Part shown: positions 1 through 8,721 of the stretch, one piece after another
Numbering within the stretch: position 1 is the stretch's first letter
How the letters are laid out: each line of letters opens with the position of its first letter
DNA from: Ricordea florida
Taxonomy: Eukaryota > Cnidaria > Anthozoa > Corallimorpharia > Ricordeidae
NCBI GenBank assembly: GCA_949710005.1
Contig: OX453276.1
Coordinates: forward strand, 19,310,149-19,374,148
DNA: 64,000 nt
Direction of reading: 5' to 3'
Notes under the pieces: model-generated
Databases searched by the model: none
Told to the model about the DNA's origin: nothing
Seen by the model: only the letters and a program-made list of their open reading frames with translations
Translations under genes and position numbers: made by a program

Positions 1-1313
1 GTTATTGCGGCTGCTACTTTCCGAAAGGAGTGGGATGAGATAGCCTTGCTCGATTTTTTGAAGTCGTTATTCCCTTCTAAGCTGGACTTCAAGAAGGACT
101 CCAGTGTGATGGCTGCTTGCGTTGGCAACACTGAACCTGTGGCACCAGAGTATCCCAGATTGATTACCGTACTACAGTGAACAATGGTGGTTCCATCAAC
201 TGGCGCTGTTCAGCCTGCGAGCCCAGCCCTCTTGCTGAAAGCACTCCAGTTCTCTTTGAAAACTTTGAATCTGCCGTCTACGATCCACCTGCTTCTGAGT
301 TACCTGTCTTGGATGCATCATCCATCTATCAGCGAGTACACCATCAACCTGTTGATGATCCCGCCCTGGATGAGTCATCCATCAGCCAGAGAAGATATTA
401 TGCATTTTTCAGTCACCTTCGAAGTTATCAGTGACTCAACCTCGAAGGGGAAACCAAAGTTGATCGACAGCCGTGGATACAGCTATGGTGTGAAACGTCG
501 TCGGGCCAATGCAACTGATTGGGTGTGCACCGCAAGACCCAAGGTAAATATAGTTTTATCGGCTACGAAAACTATCATAATTACTTCAAATCAAAGCAAA
601 ACTAACTGCTCCTTTTGTCTTTACCAGGTCAACCCATGCAGAGCTAGCATGATAGAGCGCGCCAACGGTGTTTTTCAACTCGGTGCGAACGCCCACAATC
701 ACTCTGCAGAGGTTGGTGCAGCGTTAGCAGCCGGCATCACCACGAAAGTGAAAGCAAAAGCCGTAGCCGATGTCTTCAGACCAGCGTCCGCTATCGTAGA
801 AGAGATGCTTTTACACGATTTGAAAGAAGCACCGTGACCATGCTTACTGAGACCAGAGTACATGGCAAAAGTAGCCAACCGACATCGCCAGAAGCTGAGA
901 CCTAAAGACCCAACTGATCTGGACTTTGAACTGCACAAGGATCACATTCCTGACGGTTTCCTCTGCAGAGACCTAAAGGTACGTGGCCGAAGACATCTTA
1001 TGTTCGCCACCCAGCAGCAGTTAGAGCACCTTTTACGGGCAAAGTCCTGGTATGTCAATGGAACCTTCAAGCTGTGCAGATATCCCTTCACTCAGCTGTT
1101 GTCAGTTAATGCCTTCGTCCGGCATGATGACCATGCCAAACAAGTTCCTCTCCTCTTTGTACTGATGTCTGGACGGAAAAAGACCGATTACCGTAAAGTC
1201 TTCAAGCACCTTCTTGAGATCCTCCCTTCAGCGCAAGCCGTTAAGCAAGTCACCTTGGACTTCGAGAAAAAAGTCTGGACAGTGCTACAAGACGTCATCC
1301 CAGAAGCAACTCT
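1..1313 (+). pseudogene. MULE-type transposase with FLYWCH zinc finger, 5' part (disrupted)
   Basis: This is the 5' part of a Mutator-like (MULE) DNA transposase; the window begins inside it. An open frame covers bases 1-180 and a second frame 174-434. A third frame from about 400 carries a FLYWCH zinc finger: FEVISD...KLIDSRGY, then W-C and C, then H-N-H near base 690. An 84-base GT-AG intron at 544-627 splits the finger without changing frame. After an in-frame TGA (835-837) the same frame runs through the MULE catalytic region: YVNGTFKL near 1050, VPLLFVLMSGRK near 1150, and TLDFEKKVW near 1260, which holds a catalytic Asp. The gene is broken by at least one frameshift (about 395), the TGA, and a hAT insertion at 1314. 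The coding sequence resumes at 3743. The protein would bind and cut element ends in the nucleus, but this copy is dead. Confidence 0.75.
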
Positions 1314-2189
1314 CAGGGGTTACAATAGAAGCCGGCAACCAGCAAATTTCGCCGCCTACTTTCCAAATCATTGCCGCCTACTTTCTAGCATTAATCTAAC
1401 ATTAAATTTCATTTGAGTTCCTTGAGTTTCTCTAGTCACACAATTCTCACCTGTTAAATATGAAATATGGAATAAAAAGAAAACGTTTTCTATGCTGTGT
1501 CCATTTTTTGTCGCTGTATTAGTATATTTCTGAAAGGTTACGGCTGTGTAACGATTTCAACTCGCGATAGTTTTACCTGCGTAGTCACCCACGTCGATTA
1601 AACAGAGGAGAGGGACTGGTGTCAATAGTTGCCTCGATCACATTCGCTCTTCAGTTCCGGTCCATGTGCGATGATGGAACCAGGGCGAAAACGTACGGGA
1701 GGCGGCAGTATTTTAGCATATCTTAACAAAAGGTCAAGACCGGAAACAGAAACAGGTATGTAAACTTTATTATTACCATTGTTTTTCCATTCATAGTTTC
1801 ATCCAGTCGTCGAACTCGCCGCAAAAAATCAAAGATAAGATTATTCACTGGACAACGACTGAATCTTTTCAACACTGCAAAACTGTAGTTTCAGTCGCTT
1901 TATAATACAAATGCCTTTTTGAAGAGATTTCCCTTTGGTTTCCTTCTTATATCCATAAACACTTTCCAAAATAACGATTCTTCAATGAAATTTGCCTGAG
2001 CCGAGGCTCGTATAAACTAACTTCATGCTGCCAGCGTGTTGTGAATTGACTTGTCTTGTCAGCGTGTTGTCCCCGCTAGCAAAGTGTTGCTGCACGTGCA
2101 AATTTTACTGCATGATGATTGCATTGCCCAGGTATCCAATTGAATTAGGACGCCATAGATTTAGGTAAGTTTTATTATTACTAAACCGT

Positions 2190-3107
2190 GTGTATAAAGA
2201 CCTATACCGTATACCTGCTTATGTCGTAGGTACTGCCTTAAACGATAGAGAGATAACAAGTACTTCATCCGATGAGTCGTCGTCGGTCACCGGTGCGAGT
2301 GAAAATAGCCAACTGCCAGTAAATAAAGTCTCCAATACGTCTGACACTCCTCAAGACTGGAAAGGGTTTAATGATGTTTCCATAGTCCACAGTAAATACA
2401 CTTGCTCTCGAAAGAACTGCGTAAATCTAAGCACCCAGGAATTGAAGTGGATTAAAAAGTTGAAATATAACTTTTTGCAACTAAGAGAAGACATTCCACC
2501 TGAAATTGCTAAGCCAACAAACAACATGATGACCATGTCCCCAACAAAATGGCTTCTAGAGCGGAAGCTCCCACTGCGTTCAACTTACCAGCATTTTTTT
2601 CCTGGAATGCTCCGCATTGCTGAGGTGTGCCTTTCTTTGCCGGTAAGCAACGCTTGGCCTGAAAGGGGCGCCTCAGCAATCAAGCGCATTAAGACGCGGA
2701 TGAGGAGCACAATCAAAGATGATATGCTTGAGGCACTGATGCAAATTTCTATTAATGGTCCAAAGGCGAAGGAATGAAGCGGTGTTGTGAAGGAGTCAGT
2801 GCAACAGTGGTTAAAGGAGAAGCCTAGAAGAAAGATGGCCAAGAAGACTGCAAATTGTAATCATAACACCTGTACAGTTTCAATCAGTGATGCTGCAGTT
2901 CAAGTGGAGATTCCTGAAACTGAAGACGAAGAGCCTGAGAATATTGAAGACAGCGAAGTAGTTCAGATTGAGGAGGAAGATCAGCTTCAACTTGAGGTTA
3001 ATGCAGCTATTGCAGTGATGAAACTACCAGATGGTGGAGACAGTGACTCAGCGCTTTTGAGTCAGACAACGATTATGACTAACGTTATTGTTATGTGCGT
3101 TCTCTAA
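2190..3107 (+). pseudogene. hAT transposase C-terminal dimerisation region (broken)
   Basis: The frame contains the hAT C-terminal dimerisation signature at 2620-2750: SLPVSNAWPERGASAIKRIK followed by TRMRSTIKDDMLEALMQ. This resembles the ZNF862-like hAT family common in cnidarians. An in-frame TGA at 2775-2777 interrupts it. The same frame then continues from 2787 to 3107 with a basic segment and an acidic tail (IPETEDEEPENIEDSE) before the final stop. Only about 300 residues remain, against the usual 600 or more, and no BED finger or catalytic core precedes them. The upstream part (2190-2450) has no recognisable domain and may be a fused unrelated exon. The gene lies inside the hAT element and in the same orientation as the MULE gene it interrupts. 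Confidence 0.75.
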
Positions 3108-3615
3108 CGTTATAGTCTAGCAAAGCGTTACATTCCTTCGTCCTTGCTAACTTGTCCTTGGATAGCAGTTCTTTATTTATCCAATGCTGCAGTTGTTTAA
3201 ATACCTTTTTAGGTAACAAGCAGTTTTTAGTAGCTTTTACAAGCCAGGGAAACAAGTGGAAAGCAGTAATGGAAAATGCTAGTGACCATAGATTAATAGT
3301 AGATTAACAACACAGCAAGATTGTCTTTCATTTTATTTGTAAACATTGTTTTCCTGTTTCATATGATGTAATACTTCTTGACTCTTGCTATGCATCTGCA
3401 AATGCTTCACATTGCCGTATAATGTATATAATAAAACATTCCCAAGATTCAGTATTCTATGGGTGACGTAATGCTTTTATTAAAATTGAACTTCACCTGA
3501 AAAACTAAAAACAGTTGTCACTAATGCTGTTGTTACTTAATCAATAATTAGTACTGAAATTGATGCCAGAATGCAGGAAATGGCATTTCCAGGCTTCTAG
3601 ATTTCAAAATTTTCT

Positions 3616-3680
3616 GGGGGGGGGGCATGCCCCCAGACCCCCCCGGGGGGGGGGGGGGGGAGGGGCCGTGAGGCCCCTCC
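3616..3680. repeat. G/C homopolymer tract, palindromic
   Basis: Runs of 9 to 16 G alternate with runs of C, including the palindrome GGGGGCATGCCCCC, just before the right end of the hAT element. The tract is prone to slippage and to G-quadruplex formation, so its exact length in the assembly is unreliable. Confidence 0.85.
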
Positions 3681-3742
3681 ATTTAACAGCCGCCTACTGA
3701 TACTAGTTGAGCCACGTACTTCAAAACTTATTGAAACCCCTG

Positions 3743-4332
3743 AACCCTTCAGGGCTGTGTGTTCCACTGGACACAGGCGCTACAGAGAAAGGTGAGATGA
3801 CACTCAAGGAATTTCTCAGTACCGTTTGCAATCAACAATTCAACAAAATTAACTAAGGAAGCTAAGACATGTTGTCCTCTTTTCTTATTAGGTACAAGAA
3901 CTTGGTTTACAGTCTTCCTACAACTGTGATCGCAGGACCTACTCGTTCATCCGAAAGATAATGGCTCTGCCTTTCCTACCTAAGAGCGAGACTCCAGTTA
4001 TGTTCCAGAGGCTCCAACACCAAGTACCATTGTCGCTCCAGCCGTTAGCAGAGTACATGTCTAGCACCTGGATCAATGGCACATGGAAACCTCAAGACTG
4101 GACCGTATTTAAGAAAGCAGTCAAGAGCAACAACGACATTGAGGGATGGCAACATGGTCTGAACCGACGAGCCTGCGGATGTGGTCAGCTGCCCATGTAT
4201 GTCCTTATACAACTTCTTTACAGGGAAGCTCGTCCAACTGCCCTGCAGATCCGACTTGTTTCTGACAAGAAACTGAAGCGTATACAACGCCGCAAGTATC
4301 GTGAGCTGCAGTCCAAACTGTTCGAATTGTGA
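3743..4332 (+). pseudogene. MULE-type transposase, 3' part
   Basis: This continues the gene interrupted at 1313. The first exon (3743-3791) encodes the zinc-binding G-C-V-F-H-W segment that follows the catalytic Asp in MULE transposases and ends at AAAG|GTGAGA. An intron follows, with acceptor CTTATTAG at 3891. The second exon (3892-4332) encodes VQELGLQSSY, then MALPFLPKSETP near 3961, the conserved W near 4101, and NNDIEGWQHGLNRRA near 4130, and ends at TGA 4330-4332. These motifs occur in the same order in intact FLYWCH/MULE proteins. The last exon alone has no stop, but the gene is not functional because of the upstream breaks and the hAT insertion. Confidence 0.78.
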
Positions 4333-4449
4333 GAATCATTTGAGGCCAACGAACGATCTGCTAAGCGGCTGCTGAAAGCATGCTCCCACCTCAATGGACC
4401 GAGGGGACACTAGTAAATAAAATATTTAATCAACAATGCATCAACAAAC

Positions 4450-4469
4450 GGCTCCTTTAGGAGCCACCA
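4450..4469 (+). promoter_or_regulatory. Histone-type mRNA 3' stem-loop
   Basis: The sequence AAAC GGCTCC TTTA GGAGCC ACCA has a perfect 6-bp stem (4450-4455 with 4460-4465), a four-base loop with U at positions 1 and 3, and the flanking AAAC and ACCA of the replication-dependent histone 3' processing signal bound by SLBP. No histone reading frame lies nearby; the frame just upstream is the MULE C-terminus. It may be the leftover end of a histone gene whose body was displaced by the MULE. Confidence 0.65.
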
Positions 4470-4470
4470 A

Positions 4471-5089
4471 ATACACAAAAGCATTGACCAATTGAAATTA
4501 GCGGGTGAGTCTGTTTGTTGGCTTAAAGGCGAACGAGAATATAGTTCAAAACCACTTAAACATAGCACTGTTAAAGTGTTTTAATCTGTTCGGATTTCCT
4601 AGCTGAAAGTCTTGTGATCCGAAAATCATAGCGATCAAAACTTACCTTTTCAAAAATTTCAGCCAGGAAAAGGCTCCCGGAAAATCTAGGTGATCTTTTT
4701 ACTGTAAAAAGCCGTTAAAAATGGGCAATAAAAAGTAATATTTTGGAGAAACCATTTCTTGTGTTTCCCGAATTCTAAGTGAATGCCAACTAAGTTTGTT
4801 AACTTGTTTTGACTGGTTTGGGGAGGAATTCTACATGCTCTATGGCTAGGAAAAGAGTTTTTCATTTATAGTGTTACAAGTTATAATAGCTGTTTCACTT
4901 ATATACTTATAGTAATTTCTTTTATTAAGATAACCAGTTTAATAAATTACTTGTGTTGTGTTGGGAAAGTTCTTATCCTGTATAACCACTGAAACCATTC
5001 ACATGGACACCTCCACAGTGCAGCCTGTTCTTTGGCTCATATGGTCCCAGCTTGAGCCAACAATGTAACATCTACAATACAGTGCTTGC
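4471..5089. other. Non-coding gap
   Basis: AT-rich sequence with no reading frame, repeat or motif that I could support. It is the left flank of the large inverted-repeat element. Confidence 0.6.
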
Positions 5090-5092
5090 ATA

Positions 5093-5425
5093 TAGTCAGG
5101 AGGCACTGTTTCAAAATGTGCTTATTTTTCATTTTCGCTAAACATTTTGAGTAGAAGCAGGAAACATAGCTTAAAATTTTCGTCTTGTCATCCTGATAAA
5201 GAATATCGCTGTTTCCAGCTTGAAATCTTAGGAGTTTGGCATTTAAGGGGTGTCTTTTGCGTACTCTTGCTCCTGCAGCATGGAAACGAGGCTGAATCAG
5301 AAAAAAATAATTACAGCAAGACAAACACTACCAAATTAATGAAAATCACTCAAATGATTGCACAAAAGAATTTTTTACTTAGTTGAAAAAAAATTTGTTG
5401 CATAAGAATGGTCACGTGATCATGT
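5093..5425 (+). repeat. Left terminal inverted repeat of the 8.5-kb element
   Basis: It matches the reverse complement of 13290-13619 nearly throughout. Shared blocks include ACATTTTGAGTAG, CTTAAAATTTTCGTCTTG, CATCCTGATAAAGAATAT, GGAGTTTGGCATT and GAATGGTCACGTG. It holds one GCATGGAAACGAGGCTG motif (5278-5294) and a CACGTG (about 5413). A second motif copy lies just inside, at 5434-5450. Confidence 0.88.
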
Positions 5426-5669
5426 ATGCCCTTGCATGAAAACGAGGCTGGGCAAAAGCCATATCATGATCAGGGTATGGAAGAATGCAATTATTAAACC
5501 TGTTAGAAATTCATCAAATCAAGACCTTTTTGAATAATCCCTTTTAATTCCTGACCAGTAAATTACTCAAAATCTAATAATGAATACTTTTGGAATGAAA
5601 AGGCAATGCTTCAAATACAGGCACTGGAAAATCTTTTTAAAGTTCTCGTTTTCTGCTGATGTTTTATTA

Positions 5670-7612
5670 TACATACATACATACATACATATATACATAC
5701 ATACATACATACTTTATTGACTTTCCCCTTAGAGGCTTTTCAAAGACAATACAACAATAATTTAAAAATACTTAAAAACTCTAAGATAATATTCAGAATT
5801 AAAATTAATTAACTAGAATTAGGAATCTATAAAATCCTTGATAAGTTTACGTTTAAAATAAAACTTAAAGGCAGATACTTTCTCGAGAGTTTTTAGAGAG
5901 CTATCCATGGAGTTCCAGATACTGACTGTTCTGTAGTAGAACGTTCTCTGACCACTGGCAGACTTAAAAAGAGGAATGTTCAGCATTTGTGAACTTCTTG
6001 TGGCACGTCCGCTTATTTCTCCTCGCTTACTGAACTGGGAGGACAGATACTCCGGCACGCGAGATGTTAGACATTTATAGGCCATGATAGCGCTCCTGAA
6101 ATATAACTGAGTCGCGACTGGTAGCCATTTGAGCTCTTTTAAAACTGGTGTGATGTGATCATATTTGTGTGTACTGGTCGCAATTCGAGCGGCAAAGTTC
6201 TGAATGCCTTGTAATTTATTTATATTACTTTTTGATGTATTCGCCCACACGTTCGAACAATAAAAAAGTTTACTAAAAACTAAAGTATTTATAATAGTTA
6301 GTAGGGTGCATTTGTCAAAAACATGCTTTGTGCGGCTTATTTGACCGAGACAAGACATACAGGAGGAGACAGTTTTGGTAATGTGTTCGTCATAGGTCAG
6401 GTTCTTGTCCAAAATCACCCCCCCAAGATCTTTAGCGGTGTGTTCCGGTACGAGTTCTCTTCCCATGAAGGTGAGGCTGGGAGTGTCCAGTCTGGAATGC
6501 ATTTGCCTGCTGCCAAACACCATGAGTTTAGTTTTGCTTGGGTTCAACAATAAATGGTTGTTGGAACACCATTGGCCTATTCTATGCAAATCAACTCTTA
6601 AGTCAGCAAAGGCGTTTACCGTATCTTTCATTTTGAAGGATATAACTAGCTTAGTGTCGTCCACATAGCTCTGGATGCTGCAATTCTGTGGTGCTGAAGA
6701 AAGATCATTTGTGTAAATGCTAAATAAAAGTGGTCCCAATATACTTCCCTGCGGAACGCCACAGACTATGGGCAAGGGCTCTGACAATGTTGAATGGATT
6801 CGAACCACTTGTCGTCTATCATTGAGGTGGTTACCAAACCACTGGATAACTGGGTCTGAGGCGCCTACATCTCGCAACTTCAAAATTAGGGTTTCGTGGT
6901 TGACGCTGTCGAATGCCTTACTCATGTCTAGGAAAACTACCGAAGTCAACATCTTCTGGTCCATCGCTTTAAGAATAGTGTCGGTTGTTTCTATGACAGA
7001 TGTTTCGGTTGAGTGCCATTTTTTGTTGCCGCTTTGGGACTTTGTTAACCTGTCGTTTAAATGCAAGTAAGAAGTGAATTGATTATGTACGACCTTTTCA
7101 CAAACTTTTAATAAAACTGGTAGGAGAGAAATTGGTCTATTGTTATTTGCCAGTTCGTGGTTTCCACCTTTACGGATAGGTGTCACTTCAGCTAATTTCC
7201 AAGCAGTAGGAAATTTGCATGTTTCAATAGAAGTGTTGATAATTGATGTAATTACTGGAAGAATCGGGTTTAGGCAGTCCTTCAAAACACGAACAGAAAT
7301 CTTGTCGATCCCTGGGGCTTTGTTTGATGGCATTGATGATATTATGTGTTCAATCTCGCCACTGCTTACGGTATTCAAATGAAACTGCTCGCATGAGGGA
7401 TATTGTCTTGGGACAAAATAATTTCGGTTGAGTGTTATGTTGCATTCATTAGCCAATGACTGGATTTTTTCAACGGAACTCTGGCCAACAGAAACGAAAA
7501 ACCGATTAAACTCATCTGCAACAGTTTTGTTGTCCTTGCTGAAGATTCGCTGGGATTTGGATTTTCTAGGAATTATTTGGCGGATTGCTTTCCAAATATT
7601 GTTTGAATTATG
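5670..7612 (-). mobile_element. 5'-truncated non-LTR retrotransposon (CR1/L2-like)
   Basis: Read on the minus strand, the open frame starts without a start codon near 7612 and the reverse transcriptase ends at 5819. A 3' UTR of about 110 bases contains AATAAA (the TTTATT near 5712), and the element ends in a (GTAT)n microsatellite at 5670-5711, a usual 3' end for CR1/L2-type elements. The endonuclease is missing, which indicates 5' truncation during target-primed reverse transcription. It lies between the left TIR and the coding region of the 8.5-kb element, so it is younger than that element. No clear target duplication was found. Confidence 0.8.
5819..7612 (-). CDS. Non-LTR reverse transcriptase, 5' partial
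   Basis: An uninterrupted frame of nearly 600 codons with no natural start encodes the reverse transcriptase of a CR1/L2-like retrotransposon. Visible blocks in order are: SNKAPGIDKIS (finger); RPISLLPVLLKVCEKVVHNQ; VVFLDMSKAFDSVNHETL with the first catalytic Asp; GVPQGSILGPLLF; and SYVDDTKL with the intact YVDD catalytic pair. The thumb and a C-terminal region ending TVSIWNSMDSSL then ...KFYFKRKLIKDFIDS follow. The C-terminal W-N-S-x-x-x-S-L pattern recurs in the other non-LTR fragments of this window. The open frame and intact catalytic Asp pair suggest a fairly recent insertion. It lacks endonuclease and ORF1, so it cannot move by itself. Confidence 0.9.
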   Translation of the reverse strand, partial: HNSNNIWKAIRQIIPRKSKSQRIFSKDNKTVADEFNRFFVSVGQSSVEKIQSLANECNITLNRNYFVPRQYPSCEQFHLNTVSSGEIEHIISSMPSNKAPGIDKISVRVLKDCLNPILPVITSIINTSIETCKFPTAWKLAEVTPIRKGGNHELANNNRPISLLPVLLKVCEKVVHNQFTSYLHLNDRLTKSQSGNKKWHSTETSVIETTDTILKAMDQKMLTSVVFLDMSKAFDSVNHETLILKLRDVGASDPVIQWFGNHLNDRRQVVRIHSTLSEPLPIVCGVPQGSILGPLLFSIYTNDLSSAPQNCSIQSYVDDTKLVISFKMKDTVNAFADLRVDLHRIGQWCSNNHLLLNPSKTKLMVFGSRQMHSRLDTPSLTFMGRELVPEHTAKDLGGVILDKNLTYDEHITKTVSSCMSCLGQISRTKHVFDKCTLLTIINTLVFSKLFYCSNVWANTSKSNINKLQGIQNFAARIATSTHKYDHITPVLKELKWLPVATQLYFRSAIMAYKCLTSRVPEYLSSQFSKRGEISGRATRSSQMLNIPLFKSASGQRTFYYRTVSIWNSMDSSLKTLEKVSAFKFYFKRKLIKDFIDS

Positions 7613-8056
7613 AATAGGAAGAGCCAGAAAATATCACTTTTTTATAAAACATTACTAATAACAATTGCTTACAAAGAGGGTTGTATGAAAGCGAGGTTGG
7701 CACGAAAACGAGGCTTGCATGAAAACGAGGCAGCCTCTGACCACCATTTTGTTTGGTTTTTCAAAGAAAGTCATACAGGTTGTATAGAGAAGTATTCAAG
7801 TGAAAAGGAGATAGATCAGGTAGCTGTCTAGTAGAAAAAGCAAAATAAAGATTAAGTAAATGCTTTTTAAACAAGAGGACTGAAGTAACTCGTGCAGTTG
7901 AGAGTTCAGGTGAGTTGTGTTACTTTCCAAGTTGTGCAAATGAATGTACACTGTAACCTCTGTTTTGTTTTAAACTATTTGTTATTCGGTACTTAATGCT
8001 TTGGTTACAAGGCAATGATAACTGTTTTGTTCTTGTAAAACAGTACCTTTAATGGA
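7613..8056 (+). promoter_or_regulatory. Leader of the zinc-finger/PIN gene with a clustered motif
   Basis: No reading frame precedes the start codon here. Three tandem variants of the motif GCATGAAAACGAGGCT lie at 7683-7733, the same motif found in both terminal repeats. They may be transposase-binding or promoter sites; that is inference. Confidence 0.45.
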
Positions 8057-8720
8057 ATGGAGGCAGCTGCCACACTTCCCCTGGGAGATTTTCATGATGA
8101 TGGCCATAACGTAGTCGAGTGGAAAAAATGCATCATCTGCCAAGAGAGTAGATTTCCTGTAAAAAAGTTCCCCCTTTCCAAAGGAACCAGAACTGGAATT
8201 TCTAGAGTGGTTCAGTGTGGCGAGGTTAGAAAGGAGTGTGAGGATAGTAGTTACAAGCAGTGCTCAAGAATATTGTGTTGTCTTAAGGAAATAAGTAGTC
8301 AAGATGTATTTTGGCACAGACAGTGCTACAGTGACTTTACGAATAAAGAACACATTCAGCGTCTGCAGATTCGAGCGTCCAATGCAAATTCAGATGAAAC
8401 CATCCCAGAACTGCCTACAGCTGCTTCAAGGAGGTCGTCTCTAGAACCAGTGGACTGGAAAAAAATGTATCTTTTGTCAGATTGATTTAAAAAATGTAGC
8501 CTTAAACCAAGTCCAGACCTTTGAGACCTCAGACAAAATCCTGAAGAATGCGATGTTTGATAAAGAGATGAGCTGTAGGTTGGCTGGGATTAGTGACCTC
8601 ATAGCTGCAGAGGGGAAGTACCATCTTAAGTGCTACACGCGATTTCCTTAGAAACACGCAGAAGATTCCACAACACGACCAGGAAAAAGACAAAGCTGAA
8701 GTTAGATGTTTTGAAGAAGT
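8057..8720 (+). pseudogene. N-terminal double zinc-finger part of the large PIN/XPG-like protein (two frameshifts)
   Basis: The first ATG in the good frame is at 8057. The first finger-like module has WKKCIICQE (about 8122), a later C-C pair and WHRQCYSDF (about 8311). A second copy of the module begins WKKCIFCQID (about 8455) and includes YHLKCYTRF (about 8625). Two one-base frameshifts break the chain: one at a run of seven A (8459-8465, consistent with one extra A) and one near 8643, just before a TAG at 8649-8651. After these the frame joins the next segment (8722 onward). The paired C-x-x-C ... W-H-x-x-C modules start a protein family that is highly repeated in cnidarians and fishes. They probably bind DNA, but I know of no direct proof. 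Confidence 0.65.
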
Positions 8721-8721
8721 A

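Larger units (their letters stand above)
1314..3742 (+). mobile_element. hAT DNA transposon inserted in the MULE transposase
   Basis: The left end reads CAGGGGTTACAATA and the right end, reverse-complemented, reads CAGGGGTTTCAATA: 14 bases with one mismatch, typical of hAT termini. The right flank AACCCTTC (3743-3750) and the left flank AACTCT (1308-1313) look like a decayed 8-bp target duplication. MULE coding sequence stops exactly at the left end and resumes exactly at the right end, which confirms the boundaries independently. The motif GCCGCCTACT occurs twice near the left end (about 1351 and 1374) and once near the right end (about 3689), consistent with subterminal repeats. The element carries only the C-terminal part of a hAT transposase, so it is internally deleted. 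Confidence 0.82.

Noticed and set aside
5147..5386. Frame shared between the two ends of the 8.5-kb element (MSRSRKH...)
   Set aside because: The same peptide appears at 13384-13575 on the other strand only because the terminal repeats are inverted copies; no splice or start context supports coding.
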